From Desulfuromonas sp. (GTDB lineage: Bacteria > Desulfobacterota > Desulfuromonadia > Desulfuromonadales > UBA2294), in assembly GCA_002869615.1 (NCBI GenBank), contig PKUH01000104.1:1-45383 (forward strand): 45,383 nt of DNA, in the 5' to 3' direction. Positions within the stretch are counted from its first letter, which is position 1, and each line of letters begins with the position of its first letter. Below are positions 33,052 through 41,768 of the stretch, piece after piece. The position numbers were made by a program, and so were the translations under genes. The notes below the pieces were generated by a model. That model had not been told where the DNA came from. It worked only from the letters and a program-made list of their open reading frames with translations, and did no database searches.

Positions 33052-33429
33052 ATGACGATAAAAACAATGAAATATGTTTTGGTTGTGCTCATAAGTATGG
33101 CTTTTCTCTCCGGAGGAGTTTTTGCCGGTCAGGGGGCTGACCCCGAGTCTTGTGCAAAGGTTTACACGTGTGCCTGCGGCGATGGGTGCTCTTGTGACAC
33201 CGTTTCTGCCAAACCGGGAAAATGTTCATGTGGCAAGGACATGATGGAACGGAACGTTCTCAAGGATGATGCTGACAATATCTATGTCTGCGGCTGCGGC
33301 GCCGGATGTAATTGTACCGCCGCCTCGGCTGATGGCACCAAGTGTTCGTGCGGCAAGGAACTGAAAGCCTATCCCAAGGCGAACAAAGCGGGGTGTGCCT
33401 GTTGCCAGAAGGGGAAATCTGACGGCTGA
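33052..33429 (+). CDS. Exported cysteine-rich repeat protein, probable metal binder
   Basis: 125 residues from the ATG following GGAGGATAATA. The signal peptide is KYVLVVLISMAFLSGGVFAG. The mature part has two similar units, VYTCACGDGCSCD...KCSCGKDM and IYVCGCGAGCNCT...KCSCGKEL, each with six cysteines, then a CACC tail, giving 17 cysteines in about 100 residues. No haem motif is present since no CxxCH occurs. A periplasmic metal-binding or metallothionein-like role is the simplest reading; the unit is not one I can name. A TATAAT box lies at 33014-33019. It has its own terminator. Confidence 0.75.
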   Translation: MTIKTMKYVLVVLISMAFLSGGVFAGQGADPESCAKVYTCACGDGCSCDTVSAKPGKCSCGKDMMERNVLKDDADNIYVCGCGAGCNCTAASADGTKCSCGKELKAYPKANKAGCACCQKGKSDG

Positions 33430-33453
33430 CCGATTGATCTATGGTGATTTGCC

Positions 33454-33483
33454 GGGGCACTGCATGACTGCAGTGCCCCTTTT
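33454..33483 (+). terminator. Rho-independent terminator
   Basis: Perfect 11-bp stem GGGGCACTGCA/TGCAGTGCCCC with a TGAC loop followed by TTTT, 24 bp after the stop of the cysteine-rich gene. Confidence 0.9.
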
Positions 33484-33499
33484 CATGCTCAGCAAATGC

Positions 33500-33528
33500 T
33501 TGACGGTTCGGCAAGTCTGGATTAAATT
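33500..33528 (+). promoter_or_regulatory. Promoter for the DUF6178 gene
   Basis: TTGACG (33500-33505) and TAAATT (33523-33528) with 17-bp spacing, 32 bp before the start codon and just after the terminator. Confidence 0.5.
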
Positions 33529-33560
33529 GCCCTCCGGACACCTGTAAACTGGAGAATTGA

Positions 33561-35258
33561 ATGGCCAAAATCGAATTGCCCGGCGAACGCAAAGTCAAGC
33601 ATCTGACCCTGATCCGTGAACCGCGGACAATTACCCCGCAGGAATTCAACGCCCTCAGCTTTGCGGAACGTCTCGAGATGGTGCGGGTTTCCGACAGCGA
33701 GTTCCGCTACCGCTTGTTGACCGAGGCGCGGGACGGAGGCCGCATCATGGAGCGGCTCTCCGGGCAGGATGTCTATCTGATGCTTAAGGAAATCGGTACC
33801 GAGGCCGTTGAACTGGTGCTGCCGATGATCAGCCCGGACCAGTTCACTTTCTGTCTCGATCTCGATTGCTGGAATGGCGACAGGATCGATTCGGTCAAGG
33901 CTCTGCAGTGGATCGAACAGCTTTTTGAGTGCGAAGAAGAGAAGATCCTGCAGATCATTCGCGAGATGAATTTCGAGCTGCTGGTGCTGATTCTGAAGAT
34001 GCATGTCACGGTCCTGCATGGCCCGGATGATATCGATGAAGATGATGTGCGGATTGAGGCGATGCGCCGCGACGGCGGCTACGAATTCGATTTCAAAAAC
34101 GGCGAGGAAAGCAAACTTTTCATCAAGCTTTTCGAAGTGCTGTTCCGGAGCGATCCCGGTTTCTACACCTATCTGATCGAGTCGGTACGTGGTGAACACG
34201 ATTCACTGCTCACCGAGTCGGTTTACCATCAGCGAACCGGCCGTCTTCACGACGCCGGTTTCCCGGACCCCCTGGAAGCACGGGCGATTTACTCCTGGAT
34301 CGAACCGGAAGAGATCCGGCTCGGTGAGGGGAAACTGCCAATGCAGCCGTCTGAGGATGGTGTCGCGCAACCGGCATTTATGCTGATTGAGGCAAATCCA
34401 CGAGATCTTCTTGCCTCAGCCCTGGCTGAATGCCTGACCCCGTCCGCCAACTGGGAGCTCGCCTGCCTGGCCAACAAGATCCTGCTCGCTGATGGTGTCG
34501 ATCTTGATGACCGGCCGTCCGTCCGGGACTCCCTCGGGCGGATGTATGAAACCTTTAACCTCGCCCTGGAGTACCTGTGTGACGACAAGGCCGGGGCTGT
34601 GGAGTTACTGAAAAGCACCTATTTCCAGCATCTCTTCCAGGTCGGATATAACCTTAAAATCAGGTTGCAGCGCCGGGCCAATAAGTTGTTAAAGACCGCT
34701 GCCGGCCCGTTTTTTGACCCTCCGTACAAACAGTTTCTCGAAGCGCTCGGCCGGAAGCAGCCGCACTATTTTACCGGCCTCGATGATCCGGCAGAAACGG
34801 TCGAGCGCAATTTCCGCAGTGCCATCGATCTGGTTCGGGCAGAAAAATGGCTCGACATGATCGAACGCCAGCGCCGGTTGTTTGCTGACCGTCTGCCGTT
34901 TGATCTCCCTTCAGAAGAGTCTTTTGATCTTGCCGGGTGCAAACCGGAGCAGGTCGAAGATTTGACCCTTTCCCGGCTTTTCCTGACGGCGTTGGCCAAT
35001 CGTGTACTCGGACGTGACTTTGGCCCCGAGCCGCTGGCCGCAGAGGAGCTGCCGGGCCTGCACGGTATGATCAGTCAGGTGGGCAAACTTGACAGCCGCT
35101 TGCGCGAAGAAACGGTTGCCTGGATCGAGACCCTGGTTGAGGGGAGCGGTGGTTTTGCTGACTGGTGTCTCGATATCTGGGAGCTTGAGTTCTGTTCGGT
35201 CGATCCGGAACGGATTGATCCGCGATTCATTGGCGGGCTGCTTGTCCGTTTCGAATAG
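33561..35258 (+). CDS. DUF6178 family protein
   Basis: 565 residues, soluble, mainly helical and acidic, with no signal peptide. Recognisable family segments are NALSFAERLEMVRVS and LSGQDVYLMLKEIG in the N-terminal third, QFTFCLDLDCWNGDRI, and a YHQRTGRLHDAGFPDPLEAR stretch in the middle. The function is unknown; from memory the family is restricted to Desulfuromonadia and some other Desulfobacterota-related groups. GGAG precedes the ATG, and the gene has its own promoter and is transcribed alone. It converges on the kinase gene with only 11 bp between them and no evident terminator. Confidence 0.82.
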   Translation: MAKIELPGERKVKHLTLIREPRTITPQEFNALSFAERLEMVRVSDSEFRYRLLTEARDGGRIMERLSGQDVYLMLKEIGTEAVELVLPMISPDQFTFCLDLDCWNGDRIDSVKALQWIEQLFECEEEKILQIIREMNFELLVLILKMHVTVLHGPDDIDEDDVRIEAMRRDGGYEFDFKNGEESKLFIKLFEVLFRSDPGFYTYLIESVRGEHDSLLTESVYHQRTGRLHDAGFPDPLEARAIYSWIEPEEIRLGEGKLPMQPSEDGVAQPAFMLIEANPRDLLASALAECLTPSANWELACLANKILLADGVDLDDRPSVRDSLGRMYETFNLALEYLCDDKAGAVELLKSTYFQHLFQVGYNLKIRLQRRANKLLKTAAGPFFDPPYKQFLEALGRKQPHYFTGLDDPAETVERNFRSAIDLVRAEKWLDMIERQRRLFADRLPFDLPSEESFDLAGCKPEQVEDLTLSRLFLTALANRVLGRDFGPEPLAAEELPGLHGMISQVGKLDSRLREETVAWIETLVEGSGGFADWCLDIWELEFCSVDPERIDPRFIGGLLVRFE

Positions 35259-35269
35259 CTGGTATTCGT

Positions 35270-37228
35270 CTACTTGGGGAGAAAAACCTGGACCCGGGTA
35301 TACTCGCCTTCCTTGCTGTTAATTTCAATTTCGCCACTATGCAGTTTGATGATGTCGTAGCAGATGCTCAGGCCGAGGCCGGTGCCGACACCGGCCTCTT
35401 TTGTTGTGAAGAATGGATTCAGGATCCTCGCCAGGTTCTCTTCCGGGATCCCGGTGCCGTTGTCGGTGATATCAAGGCAGATATGCGATTTTCCGCGCTT
35501 TTCGACAATTGAAGCCTGCAGGCTGACCTTTTTCTCTGCCCCTTGCTGCCGGTGCTTCTTGTTGACGGCATATCTGGCATTGCTCAACAGGTTGAGAATG
35601 ACCTGCTCAATCTGGTGAGCGTTGCATTTGATCGAACCGATATCCTGCGGAATCGAAACATCTACTTCAATTCCGTCCGCCCGGAATTTGGCCCGGGTCA
35701 GCGACAGCGGTTCATCAACGATGGTTGTGATATCGTGCGTTGAATGGCGCCCCTGGTCATCGCGGGAAAAAGAGAGCAGTGTTTTGACGATGTCGGCAAT
35801 GCGGACCCCCTCATGAATGATTCTGTCGAGCAGTTCAAGATCATTCTCGGCAGTCAACCGCCCTTTCAGAATCTCGGCATAATTGATGACGCCTCCGATC
35901 GGGTTGTTGATCTCGTGGGCAACTCCGGCCGAGAGTTCGCCGAGTGAAGCCAGTTGTGAAGAGCGGATCGCTGTCGTTTCCAGTTTTTTCTGCTCACTGA
36001 TGTCGACAAAATAGCCATACAGCTTCTCCGGCCCCTCTTTGCCCATCTGTACCGAAACAATGTCCTGAACCCAGACGGTATGGCCATCGGCGTGAATGGC
36101 GCGATAGGTAAAGTCATGGTCGCGGCCTTTGCCGGTTTCAATAGTGCAGTAATTGAGGGCGTTCTGCTGTTCATCAGGATGCAGGGTCTTGACCCAGGCG
36201 TCCATATTGGTCCAGTAGTCGACCGGGTAACCGAACAGATCAGTGATCCTGGGGCCGACATAGACGAACTGTTGCGTATTAACGTCGAGTTCCCAGGGGA
36301 CGGCCCGGGTGTTTTCGACGAGGTAGCGGAATCGCGCTTCCCGCAGCCTGATCTCCTCGGTGCGCCGATGCACTTCACGCCTCAGCACCAGGACCACAAG
36401 TGAAAGAATAATGAGGCCGCCAGCGGTTGAGAGAATGAGAATGACAACCCATTGCGGGATGCGGTAGCCGCCGGTTTTTCCGGCCAGCCAGTAATCAATC
36501 TTTTCATAATAGATTGATCCGGGATCATTTTTCCAGCGGGAGAGGTATTCATCAATTTTACTGATTACCTCGGTATTCTCTCCTTTGTTCGTCGCGAAAA
36601 AAACGGAGAACGGCTCAAACTCAATTGTCGTTGGTACCAGGTTGTATGCTTTTGCTTCGCGGAAACCGAAATGCTGAGGCACGACGCCGGCATAAACTTC
36701 TCCATCCCGGATCGCTGCAAAAATATCATAATGTGTCCGGTATTCCATGATGACAGGTGAAATCCCGAGTTTGTGGGCGGTTGCGATGAAGTTCCTGCCG
36801 TTAATGTCTCGACTGGCAACGGCGACCTGCTGTTTGTCAAGGTGGGATATATCCGATATCACGGAATTGGGTCTTTTATAGAGTCTTCCCCAGATGTCGG
36901 CGACCGTTTCCCGGCTGAAGTCGAGAGTTTTGGCCCGTTCTTCCGAATAACCGATGGTCGTGATCAGGTCGATTTCACTATTCTGGACACGCTGCAGGCA
37001 TTCGCCCCAGGATCCGGGGACAAAGGTGAGGCTCCACCCTTCCTCACGAACAATTTCCCGGAGGAGATCGGGATAAAGACCCTGTGCCGTCCCTTCAGCG
37101 TCGATGAAGTTCAACGGTTTCATCGGGAAGATACCGACCCGGACCTCATGCCTTGCTTCGGCAAAGACCGACGAGTTGACGATAAGCGCCAGAATACATA
37201 TCAGGACCAGCCTGAACAGTCGTTTCAT
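35270..37228 (-). CDS. Hybrid-input sensor histidine kinase (SBP_bac_3 - PAS - HisKA - HATPase)
   Basis: 652 residues. Order: signal peptide (1-23), a periplasmic type-3 solute-binding domain (about 27-250, starting [13 protein letters not shown]), one membrane helix (260-283), a PAS domain with PAC tail (300-415), HisKA with the phospho-acceptor His438 in [10 protein letters not shown], and a HATPase domain with N-box [18 protein letters not shown] and GTGLGLSI. Such kinases sense a small molecule, often an amino acid, bound outside the membrane. There is no response regulator next to it, so its partner is elsewhere; the stand-alone receivers at 20.8 and 23.2 kb are only candidates. The ribosome site is weak. 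Confidence 0.9.
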   Translation of the reverse strand: MKRLFRLVLICILALIVNSSVFAEARHEVRVGIFPMKPLNFIDAEGTAQGLYPDLLREIVREEGWSLTFVPGSWGECLQRVQNSEIDLITTIGYSEERAKTLDFSRETVADIWGRLYKRPNSVISDISHLDKQQVAVASRDINGRNFIATAHKLGISPVIMEYRTHYDIFAAIRDGEVYAGVVPQHFGFREAKAYNLVPTTIEFEPFSVFFATNKGENTEVISKIDEYLSRWKNDPGSIYYEKIDYWLAGKTGGYRIPQWVVILILSTAGGLIILSLVVLVLRREVHRRTEEIRLREARFRYLVENTRAVPWELDVNTQQFVYVGPRITDLFGYPVDYWTNMDAWVKTLHPDEQQNALNYCTIETGKGRDHDFTYRAIHADGHTVWVQDIVSVQMGKEGPEKLYGYFVDISEQKKLETTAIRSSQLASLGELSAGVAHEINNPIGGVINYAEILKGRLTAENDLELLDRIIHEGVRIADIVKTLLSFSRDDQGRHSTHDITTIVDEPLSLTRAKFRADGIEVDVSIPQDIGSIKCNAHQIEQVILNLLSNARYAVNKKHRQQGAEKKVSLQASIVEKRGKSHICLDITDNGTGIPEENLARILNPFFTTKEAGVGTGLGLSICYDIIKLHSGEIEINSKEGEYTRVQVFLPK

Positions 37229-37327
37229 AATAAACCCGGTCGGTTAATTAGTATTTGTCAAAGGACTCCAGAATATAACATGTATAATCAGCGACCTCTA
37301 CTGCGATCGTTAGTATGGATTAATAGC

Positions 37328-38032
37328 TCAGCGCCGATTTCCCATGATTCGCAGCAGCATCAGGAAGAGATTGATGAAATCAAGGTAGAGTCGCAACGCG
37401 CCGAGGATTGCTGCTTTCTTCTGGCTCTCTCCGTCGGCAAACCCGGCCTCTCCGATCTTTTTGATCTTCTGGGTGTCGTAGGCGGTCAGTCCGACGAAAA
37501 TAAAGACACCGATGTAGCTGGTGATCCAGTAGATCATCTCGCTCTGCATAAAAAGATTCACTACAGACGCGATAATAATGCCGATCAGACCCATGAAGAG
37601 AAAGCTGCCCCAGCCGGTCAGGTCTTTTTTGGTCGTGTAGCCATAGATACTCATTGCGGCAAAGGTGCCGGAGGCGACGAAAAAGGTGCTGGCAATTGAG
37701 CTGCTGGTGTAAATCATGAAGATCGCGGCAAAGGTCACGCCGTTGAGGCCCGAATAAATGAGGAACATCAGGGTCGCCGTCATCGCGCTGATACGATTGA
37801 TCGCCGCCGAGAGGGCGATGACCAGTCCGAGTTCGCCGATAATCAGGCCGTAAAAAACCATCTTGTTGCCGAAGATCAGATTCAGCATCTGCTGGCTCGA
37901 GAGGGTAACAACTGCCATCAGGGCGGTCAGGGCCAGCCCGGCCGTCATCCAGCCGTAAACCTTCGGGAAAAAACCGGTTGAGTCGGCAACGGTCGGAGCT
38001 GCAGTATAAGGGTTGTTCTGGTTCGGTATCAT
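37328..38032 (-). CDS. Bax inhibitor-1 / YccA family membrane protein
   Basis: 234 residues with seven hydrophobic segments, the standard topology of the TMBIM/BI-1 family. Typical motifs are VYGWMTAGLALTALMAV at the start, GLNGVTFAAIF in the middle and IGVFIFVGLTAYDTQKIKKI before the last helices, the latter containing the Asp involved in pH-gated calcium leak in the Bacillus homologue. E. coli YccA modulates the FtsH protease; the role here is undetermined. The ATG follows GAGGAGAG. Confidence 0.9.
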   Translation of the reverse strand: MIPNQNNPYTAAPTVADSTGFFPKVYGWMTAGLALTALMAVVTLSSQQMLNLIFGNKMVFYGLIIGELGLVIALSAAINRISAMTATLMFLIYSGLNGVTFAAIFMIYTSSSIASTFFVASGTFAAMSIYGYTTKKDLTGWGSFLFMGLIGIIIASVVNLFMQSEMIYWITSYIGVFIFVGLTAYDTQKIKKIGEAGFADGESQKKAAILGALRLYLDFINLFLMLLRIMGNRR

Positions 38033-38139
38033 GTTGTCTCTCCTCTGTTTTTCAGATAAGGCATTCTAGCAAAACATCGGGGAAAAAGCATCTGAATCAG
38101 GTCCAGCTCTTTTTCCTTCCGGAAGCGGCCCGGCAATAC

Positions 38140-38168
38140 TTGACATCGGCTGTTCTCCCCCGTATAAA
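38140..38168 (+). promoter_or_regulatory. Promoter for the YitT gene
   Basis: TTGACA (38140-38145) and TATAAA (38163-38168) with 17-bp spacing, 41 bp before the start codon. One of the best sigma-70-type matches in the window. Confidence 0.75.
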
Positions 38169-38209
38169 GCCATCGATTGTTTGTTCATTCTGCCCAGGAG
38201 GATTCCCGG

Positions 38210-39181
38210 ATGGTTAAGGTTCTGTTCCGCAAAATCCATAATGAAGCCTCGTTTCTGAAAAGCCATATCGATCTGCACGGACCGGCAAAGGTGGTGCTGT
38301 ACCAGTTAGCCATAGCTGTCGGTGCGATGATCTCTGCCTTCGGCTACAGCATGTTCATGGTTCCGTTCAATCTTGCCGCCGGCGGCATCGGCGGCCTCGG
38401 GGTTATTATTAATCACTATACCGGCTGGCCGGCCGGCGGGCTGTTCATGCTGATGAACCTGCCGCTGCTCGTTCTCGGTTTCTTTCACCTCGGGCGCTGG
38501 CGCTTTCTCTTTTCATGCCTGCTTTCAATCGCCGTCTTTTCGATCACGGCCGACACCTTCAGTACCTTCCTGCCCGGCATGATGAAAACCTATCCGATTT
38601 CCGACGACCTGTTGCTCAATGCGATTTATGGCGGTCTTTTTTTCGGGCTCGGGGTCGGTATCGTCTTTCGTTACGGCGGCGCCTTTGGCGGCACGGTTAT
38701 CCCGGCCCGGATCCTCCACGCCAAAACCGGATATCCTCTGAGCCAGACCTTTTTCTACTTCGATGGCGGTATTATTATCCTGGCCGGCATGGTCTTCGGT
38801 TGGGAGCTGGCGATGCTCGGGATGCTCTCGCTTTTTATCGGCGGCCTGGCCACCGATTTTGTACTCGAAGGGGTGAGCCAGGTGCGCACCATTACCATCG
38901 TCAGCTATCAACCGGATGAGCTGAAGCGGGCGATTCTGCTCAACCTTGGGCGGGGAATCAGTCAGTGGGAGGTCAAGGGCGGTTATTCCGAGCGTGACTA
39001 TACGATGCTTTTCTGCACGATCAGCCGGGCCCAGGTTCAGGATCTGAAAGCGATTGTCGCCGAATACGATCCGGAAGCTTTTCTCGTCGTCGGCGTCGCC
39101 CAGCAGGCTGTCGGCAGCTTCAGTTTTCAACGGCACTTGCCCCTGAAAAAAAGGCGTCGCGCCGGCAGCAGTGAATCCTGA
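38210..39181 (+). CDS. YitT family membrane protein (DUF161 + DUF2179)
   Basis: 323 residues from ATG 38210, preceded by AGGAGG. The N-terminal part has five membrane helices with the family pattern MVPFNLAAGGIGGLGVIINH and FGLGVGIVFRYGGAFGGTVIPARIL. The C-terminal 90 residues are a cytoplasmic DUF2179 domain (VRTITIVSYQPDELKRAIL, then YSERDYTMLFCTISRAQV). YitT proteins are common but uncharacterised; roles in ion or small-molecule handling have been suggested. The gene is well expressed by its promoter. Confidence 0.9.
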   Translation: MVKVLFRKIHNEASFLKSHIDLHGPAKVVLYQLAIAVGAMISAFGYSMFMVPFNLAAGGIGGLGVIINHYTGWPAGGLFMLMNLPLLVLGFFHLGRWRFLFSCLLSIAVFSITADTFSTFLPGMMKTYPISDDLLLNAIYGGLFFGLGVGIVFRYGGAFGGTVIPARILHAKTGYPLSQTFFYFDGGIIILAGMVFGWELAMLGMLSLFIGGLATDFVLEGVSQVRTITIVSYQPDELKRAILLNLGRGISQWEVKGGYSERDYTMLFCTISRAQVQDLKAIVAEYDPEAFLVVGVAQQAVGSFSFQRHLPLKKRRRAGSSES

Positions 39182-39192
39182 GGCCGTCCGGG

Positions 39193-39453
39193 TCAGGTCG
39201 TCGCGAGTTGCCAGGGGAGGCAGGCCTGCTTCAATTCGATCGGGTCGGCAATGTGCATCCGGGCGTCGCTCAGCGCTGTTACCGCGATTCTCCCTTTGCG
39301 GGAAACGACAAACTGTTGGCCCGCCGGAACCAGGTGATCGGCAGGATCTCCCGGCTGGGTGATCCAGAGATCTCCGTATCGGCACGAGATGACAAGCTTG
39401 CGGGCATCGCCATCGATCGAGACGATTTCTCCATTTCCCAGTACCATTTCCAT
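39193..39453 (-). CDS. DUF2917 domain protein
   Basis: 86 residues from an ATG after a strong GAAGGAG site; an upstream in-frame ATG at 39498 has none. The whole protein is one DUF2917 domain, a small cupin-like beta fold: VLGNGEIVSIDGDARKLVIS, GDLWITQPGDPADHLV and an AGQQFVVSRKGRIAV strand. It is divergent from a MocR-type regulator with putative operators between, an arrangement I recall in many proteobacteria. Function unknown; a small-molecule sensor or enzyme accessory is possible. Confidence 0.82.
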   Translation of the reverse strand: MEMVLGNGEIVSIDGDARKLVISCRYGDLWITQPGDPADHLVPAGQQFVVSRKGRIAVTALSDARMHIADPIELKQACLPWQLATT

Positions 39454-39534
39454 AATGATCTCCTTCCATTCATTCGCAACTGGTCCCATGATAACCATTA
39501 ACAGCCGGTAATAACAGATTCAGTTGTCCTTTTT

Positions 39535-39598
39535 TGTAACCATTACAGTCGGCTTTTTATGTAACTGTATCCATTGGATATGCGGTAGACTGTATCTA
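39535..39598. promoter_or_regulatory. Putative MocR operator region
   Basis: The divergent gap holds a TGTAA-CCA-TTACA palindrome (39535-39547), an ATCCA-T-TGGAT palindrome (39569-39579) and a direct repeat ACTGTATC at 39564 and 39589, 25 bp apart. MocR regulators usually bind direct repeats near their own promoter. Confidence 0.5.
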
Positions 39599-39632
39599 GC
39601 CTTTGCAGGGCGAGGGGGGGTAAACTTCGAAT

Positions 39633-41072
39633 ATGAGCGAAATCAACAGCGATGCTGAACGCAAGGTTCCACTCTACGAGAATGTCGCCAACCGGATATC
39701 GTACCTGATTGAACAGGGTACCTTCAGGCCGGGCGACAAGGTCCCGTCTATACGCAACCTGAGCCAGCAGTTCGGGGTCAGTATCAATACGACCAAGCAG
39801 GCCTACGCCTATCTCGAAGACCGTCGCCTGATCGAAGCGCGGCCGCAATCGGGATATTTCGTTTCGGCCCGTCTGCCCGATGTGCCGGTCGATCCGCAGA
39901 TTTTAAAACGGGAAATCAGCCCGACCGAGGTCAGCCTCGGTGATCTCTCCCGGATGATCCTGCGTGACTCGATGAATTCCGAGCTGCTGCAGCTCGGAAT
40001 CAGTTCGCCCGGGTATGACATGCTGCCGATCGATAAACTGAACCGGATGATCGCCAGCGAATTGCGTCGAAGACCGGAACAGGCGGTCGAATACTCGGTT
40101 CCACCCGGAAACAGCCGGCTCCGCACCCAGATTGCCAAGCGGATGCTGCTCGCCGGTTGTGCTCTGCGGCCCGATGACATCGTCACGACGACCGGCTGTA
40201 TGGAAGCTGTATTCCTGGCGCTGAAGGTTCTGTGCCAACCGGGCGATACGGTCGCCGTTGAGTCGCCGACTTTTTTCAACTTCCTGCAGTTGATCGAGGC
40301 CCTCGGATTGAAAGCTCTGGAAATACCGACCTCACCGACCGATGGACTCAGCCTCGAGGCGCTCTCTTATGCCCTTGAGCATAATGCCATCAGCGCTTGC
40401 CTGGTCGTTACCAATTACAGCAATCCGCTCGGCTGCATCATGTCAGATGATCGGAAAAGAGAGCTGGTCGAGCTTTTGGCAACATACGATGTCCCCCTGA
40501 TCGAGGATGATATCCATGGCGATATCGCATTTGTCGATGAGCGGCCGAGTGTTGCCCGTTCTTATTCTCGCGATGGCAACGTTCTGCTCTGTTCTTCCTT
40601 CAGCAAGACGGTTGCTCCAGGCTACCGGGTCGGCTGGATTGCACCGGGGCGTTATCAGGAGGAAATCGAGGGGCTGAAGATGGCGACGACCGTCGCTTCG
40701 GCCAGTCCGACCCAGATGGCGGTTGCCGAGTTTCTCGCAAATGGCGGATATGAAAGACATCTGCGTAAATTGAGGCGTGATTCAGCCAGTCGTGTTGCGC
40801 AAATGAGTGAAGCGATCGGTACCTATTTTCCCGAAGGGACCAAGGTGACCAGGCCGCGCGGCGGATTCTGCCTCTGGCTCGAGATGCCGGGCGAGGTCGA
40901 TGCTCTTAAACTCTATGCCGACGCGGTCAGCGAGGGGATTACCCTTGCCCCGGGCCCGCTCTTTTCGGCGACCGGCAAGTTCAGGAACTGTATCCGCCTC
41001 AATGCGGCCATGTGGAGTGACCGGATTGAACATGCCGTCGCTACATTAGGTCGGCTGGCCCGGGCTTTCTGA
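39633..41072 (+). CDS. MocR-type regulator (GntR HTH + aminotransferase domain)
   Basis: 479 residues. A GntR winged helix-turn-helix (residues 10-75; GDKVPSIRNLSQQFGVSINT) is joined to a type I aminotransferase domain. The PLP Lys is in SSFSKTVAPGYRVGW, and the NYSNPLGCIMSD and EDDIHGDIAF motifs bind the cofactor. MocR proteins use PLP chemistry to sense amino-compounds and regulate nearby genes, most likely DUF2917 here. A G-rich stretch lies about 14 bases before the ATG. Enzymatic activity, if any, cannot be predicted. Confidence 0.9.
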   Translation: MSEINSDAERKVPLYENVANRISYLIEQGTFRPGDKVPSIRNLSQQFGVSINTTKQAYAYLEDRRLIEARPQSGYFVSARLPDVPVDPQILKREISPTEVSLGDLSRMILRDSMNSELLQLGISSPGYDMLPIDKLNRMIASELRRRPEQAVEYSVPPGNSRLRTQIAKRMLLAGCALRPDDIVTTTGCMEAVFLALKVLCQPGDTVAVESPTFFNFLQLIEALGLKALEIPTSPTDGLSLEALSYALEHNAISACLVVTNYSNPLGCIMSDDRKRELVELLATYDVPLIEDDIHGDIAFVDERPSVARSYSRDGNVLLCSSFSKTVAPGYRVGWIAPGRYQEEIEGLKMATTVASASPTQMAVAEFLANGGYERHLRKLRRDSASRVAQMSEAIGTYFPEGTKVTRPRGGFCLWLEMPGEVDALKLYADAVSEGITLAPGPLFSATGKFRNCIRLNAAMWSDRIEHAVATLGRLARAF

Positions 41073-41223
41073 GCGGGGTGTCGAGAAAAAACTTGGTTTC
41101 ACCGTTTCGCTTGTCTATTATTGTCTCTCGGTAACAGTTCTGCATCGGTATGTGATGATCCGGGCCGGAAAGAAGGATCTCCCTGGAAATCATTCTATCG
41201 ACAGCCATTACCCAATAGTGTCA

Positions 41224-41256
41224 GCGGCCCCGGGCAACGGTCCAGGCCCGGTCCGC
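41224..41256 (+). other. GC-rich hairpin before the glutaredoxin-like gene
   Basis: GCGG...CCGGGC pairs with GCCCGG...CCGC around a 10-base loop, ending about 10 bp before the ribosome site. It lacks a T-run and might influence translation or mRNA stability. No known riboswitch core is visible. Confidence 0.4.
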
Positions 41257-41275
41257 AGGGCTCACAGGAGTAATT

Positions 41276-41764
41276 ATGCGTATTATTGTTTTAACAGCCC
41301 TTATTCTTCTATTGGCAACGATGCCGCTTTCGGCAGAGATCTACAAGTGGGTCGATGACAATGGCAACGTTCATTTTACCGATACGCCGCCTCCCGGCCA
41401 TACCGATAGCGAGGTCGTCAATCCGCAACCGAATGTCGTTGCAGGGTATGGCACCGTTTCCGGAGAAAGTTCGGCGCAGGCAGCCCCTGCGCAGACGCCC
41501 CGGGCCGGTGTCGCGCCGGTCGACTTGCCGATCGTCGAGTTGTTCGTCACCAGCTGGTGCGGCTACTGTAAAAAGGCTGAAGCGTGGTTCAAGGCCCGAA
41601 ATATCCCTTATGTGAAATATGATGTTGAAAAAGATCGGGATGCGGCGCGGCGCAAGGCATCGCTGACCCAGAGCCGCGGCGTTCCTTTTGTCCTGATCGG
41701 AAGTGTCGGAATCCCGGGCTACTCGGAAGCGGCATTTGAAAAAGCCCTCCGCCAATATCAGTGA
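41276..41764 (+). CDS. Exported DUF4124-glutaredoxin fusion protein
   Basis: 162 residues. The signal peptide is RIIVLTALILLLATMPLSA. Residues 20-50 are a DUF4124 module (EIYKWVDDNGNVHFTDTPPP), a short linker follows, and residues 85-162 form a glutaredoxin-like thioredoxin fold with active site C95-G-Y-C98 and the cis-Pro loop GVPFVLIG. The protein probably acts in the periplasm as a disulfide oxidoreductase or reductase. CACAGGAG precedes the ATG. It begins an operon with phospholipase A 4 bp downstream. Confidence 0.88.
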   Translation: MRIIVLTALILLLATMPLSAEIYKWVDDNGNVHFTDTPPPGHTDSEVVNPQPNVVAGYGTVSGESSAQAAPAQTPRAGVAPVDLPIVELFVTSWCGYCKKAEAWFKARNIPYVKYDVEKDRDAARRKASLTQSRGVPFVLIGSVGIPGYSEAAFEKALRQYQ

Positions 41765-41768
41765 GGTT

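Noticed and set aside
38525-39469. 314-residue minus-strand open frame over the YitT gene
   Set aside because: Shadow of yitT and DUF2917; composition is Arg/Asp-rich and unlike a protein, and the sense genes have promoters and ribosome sites.
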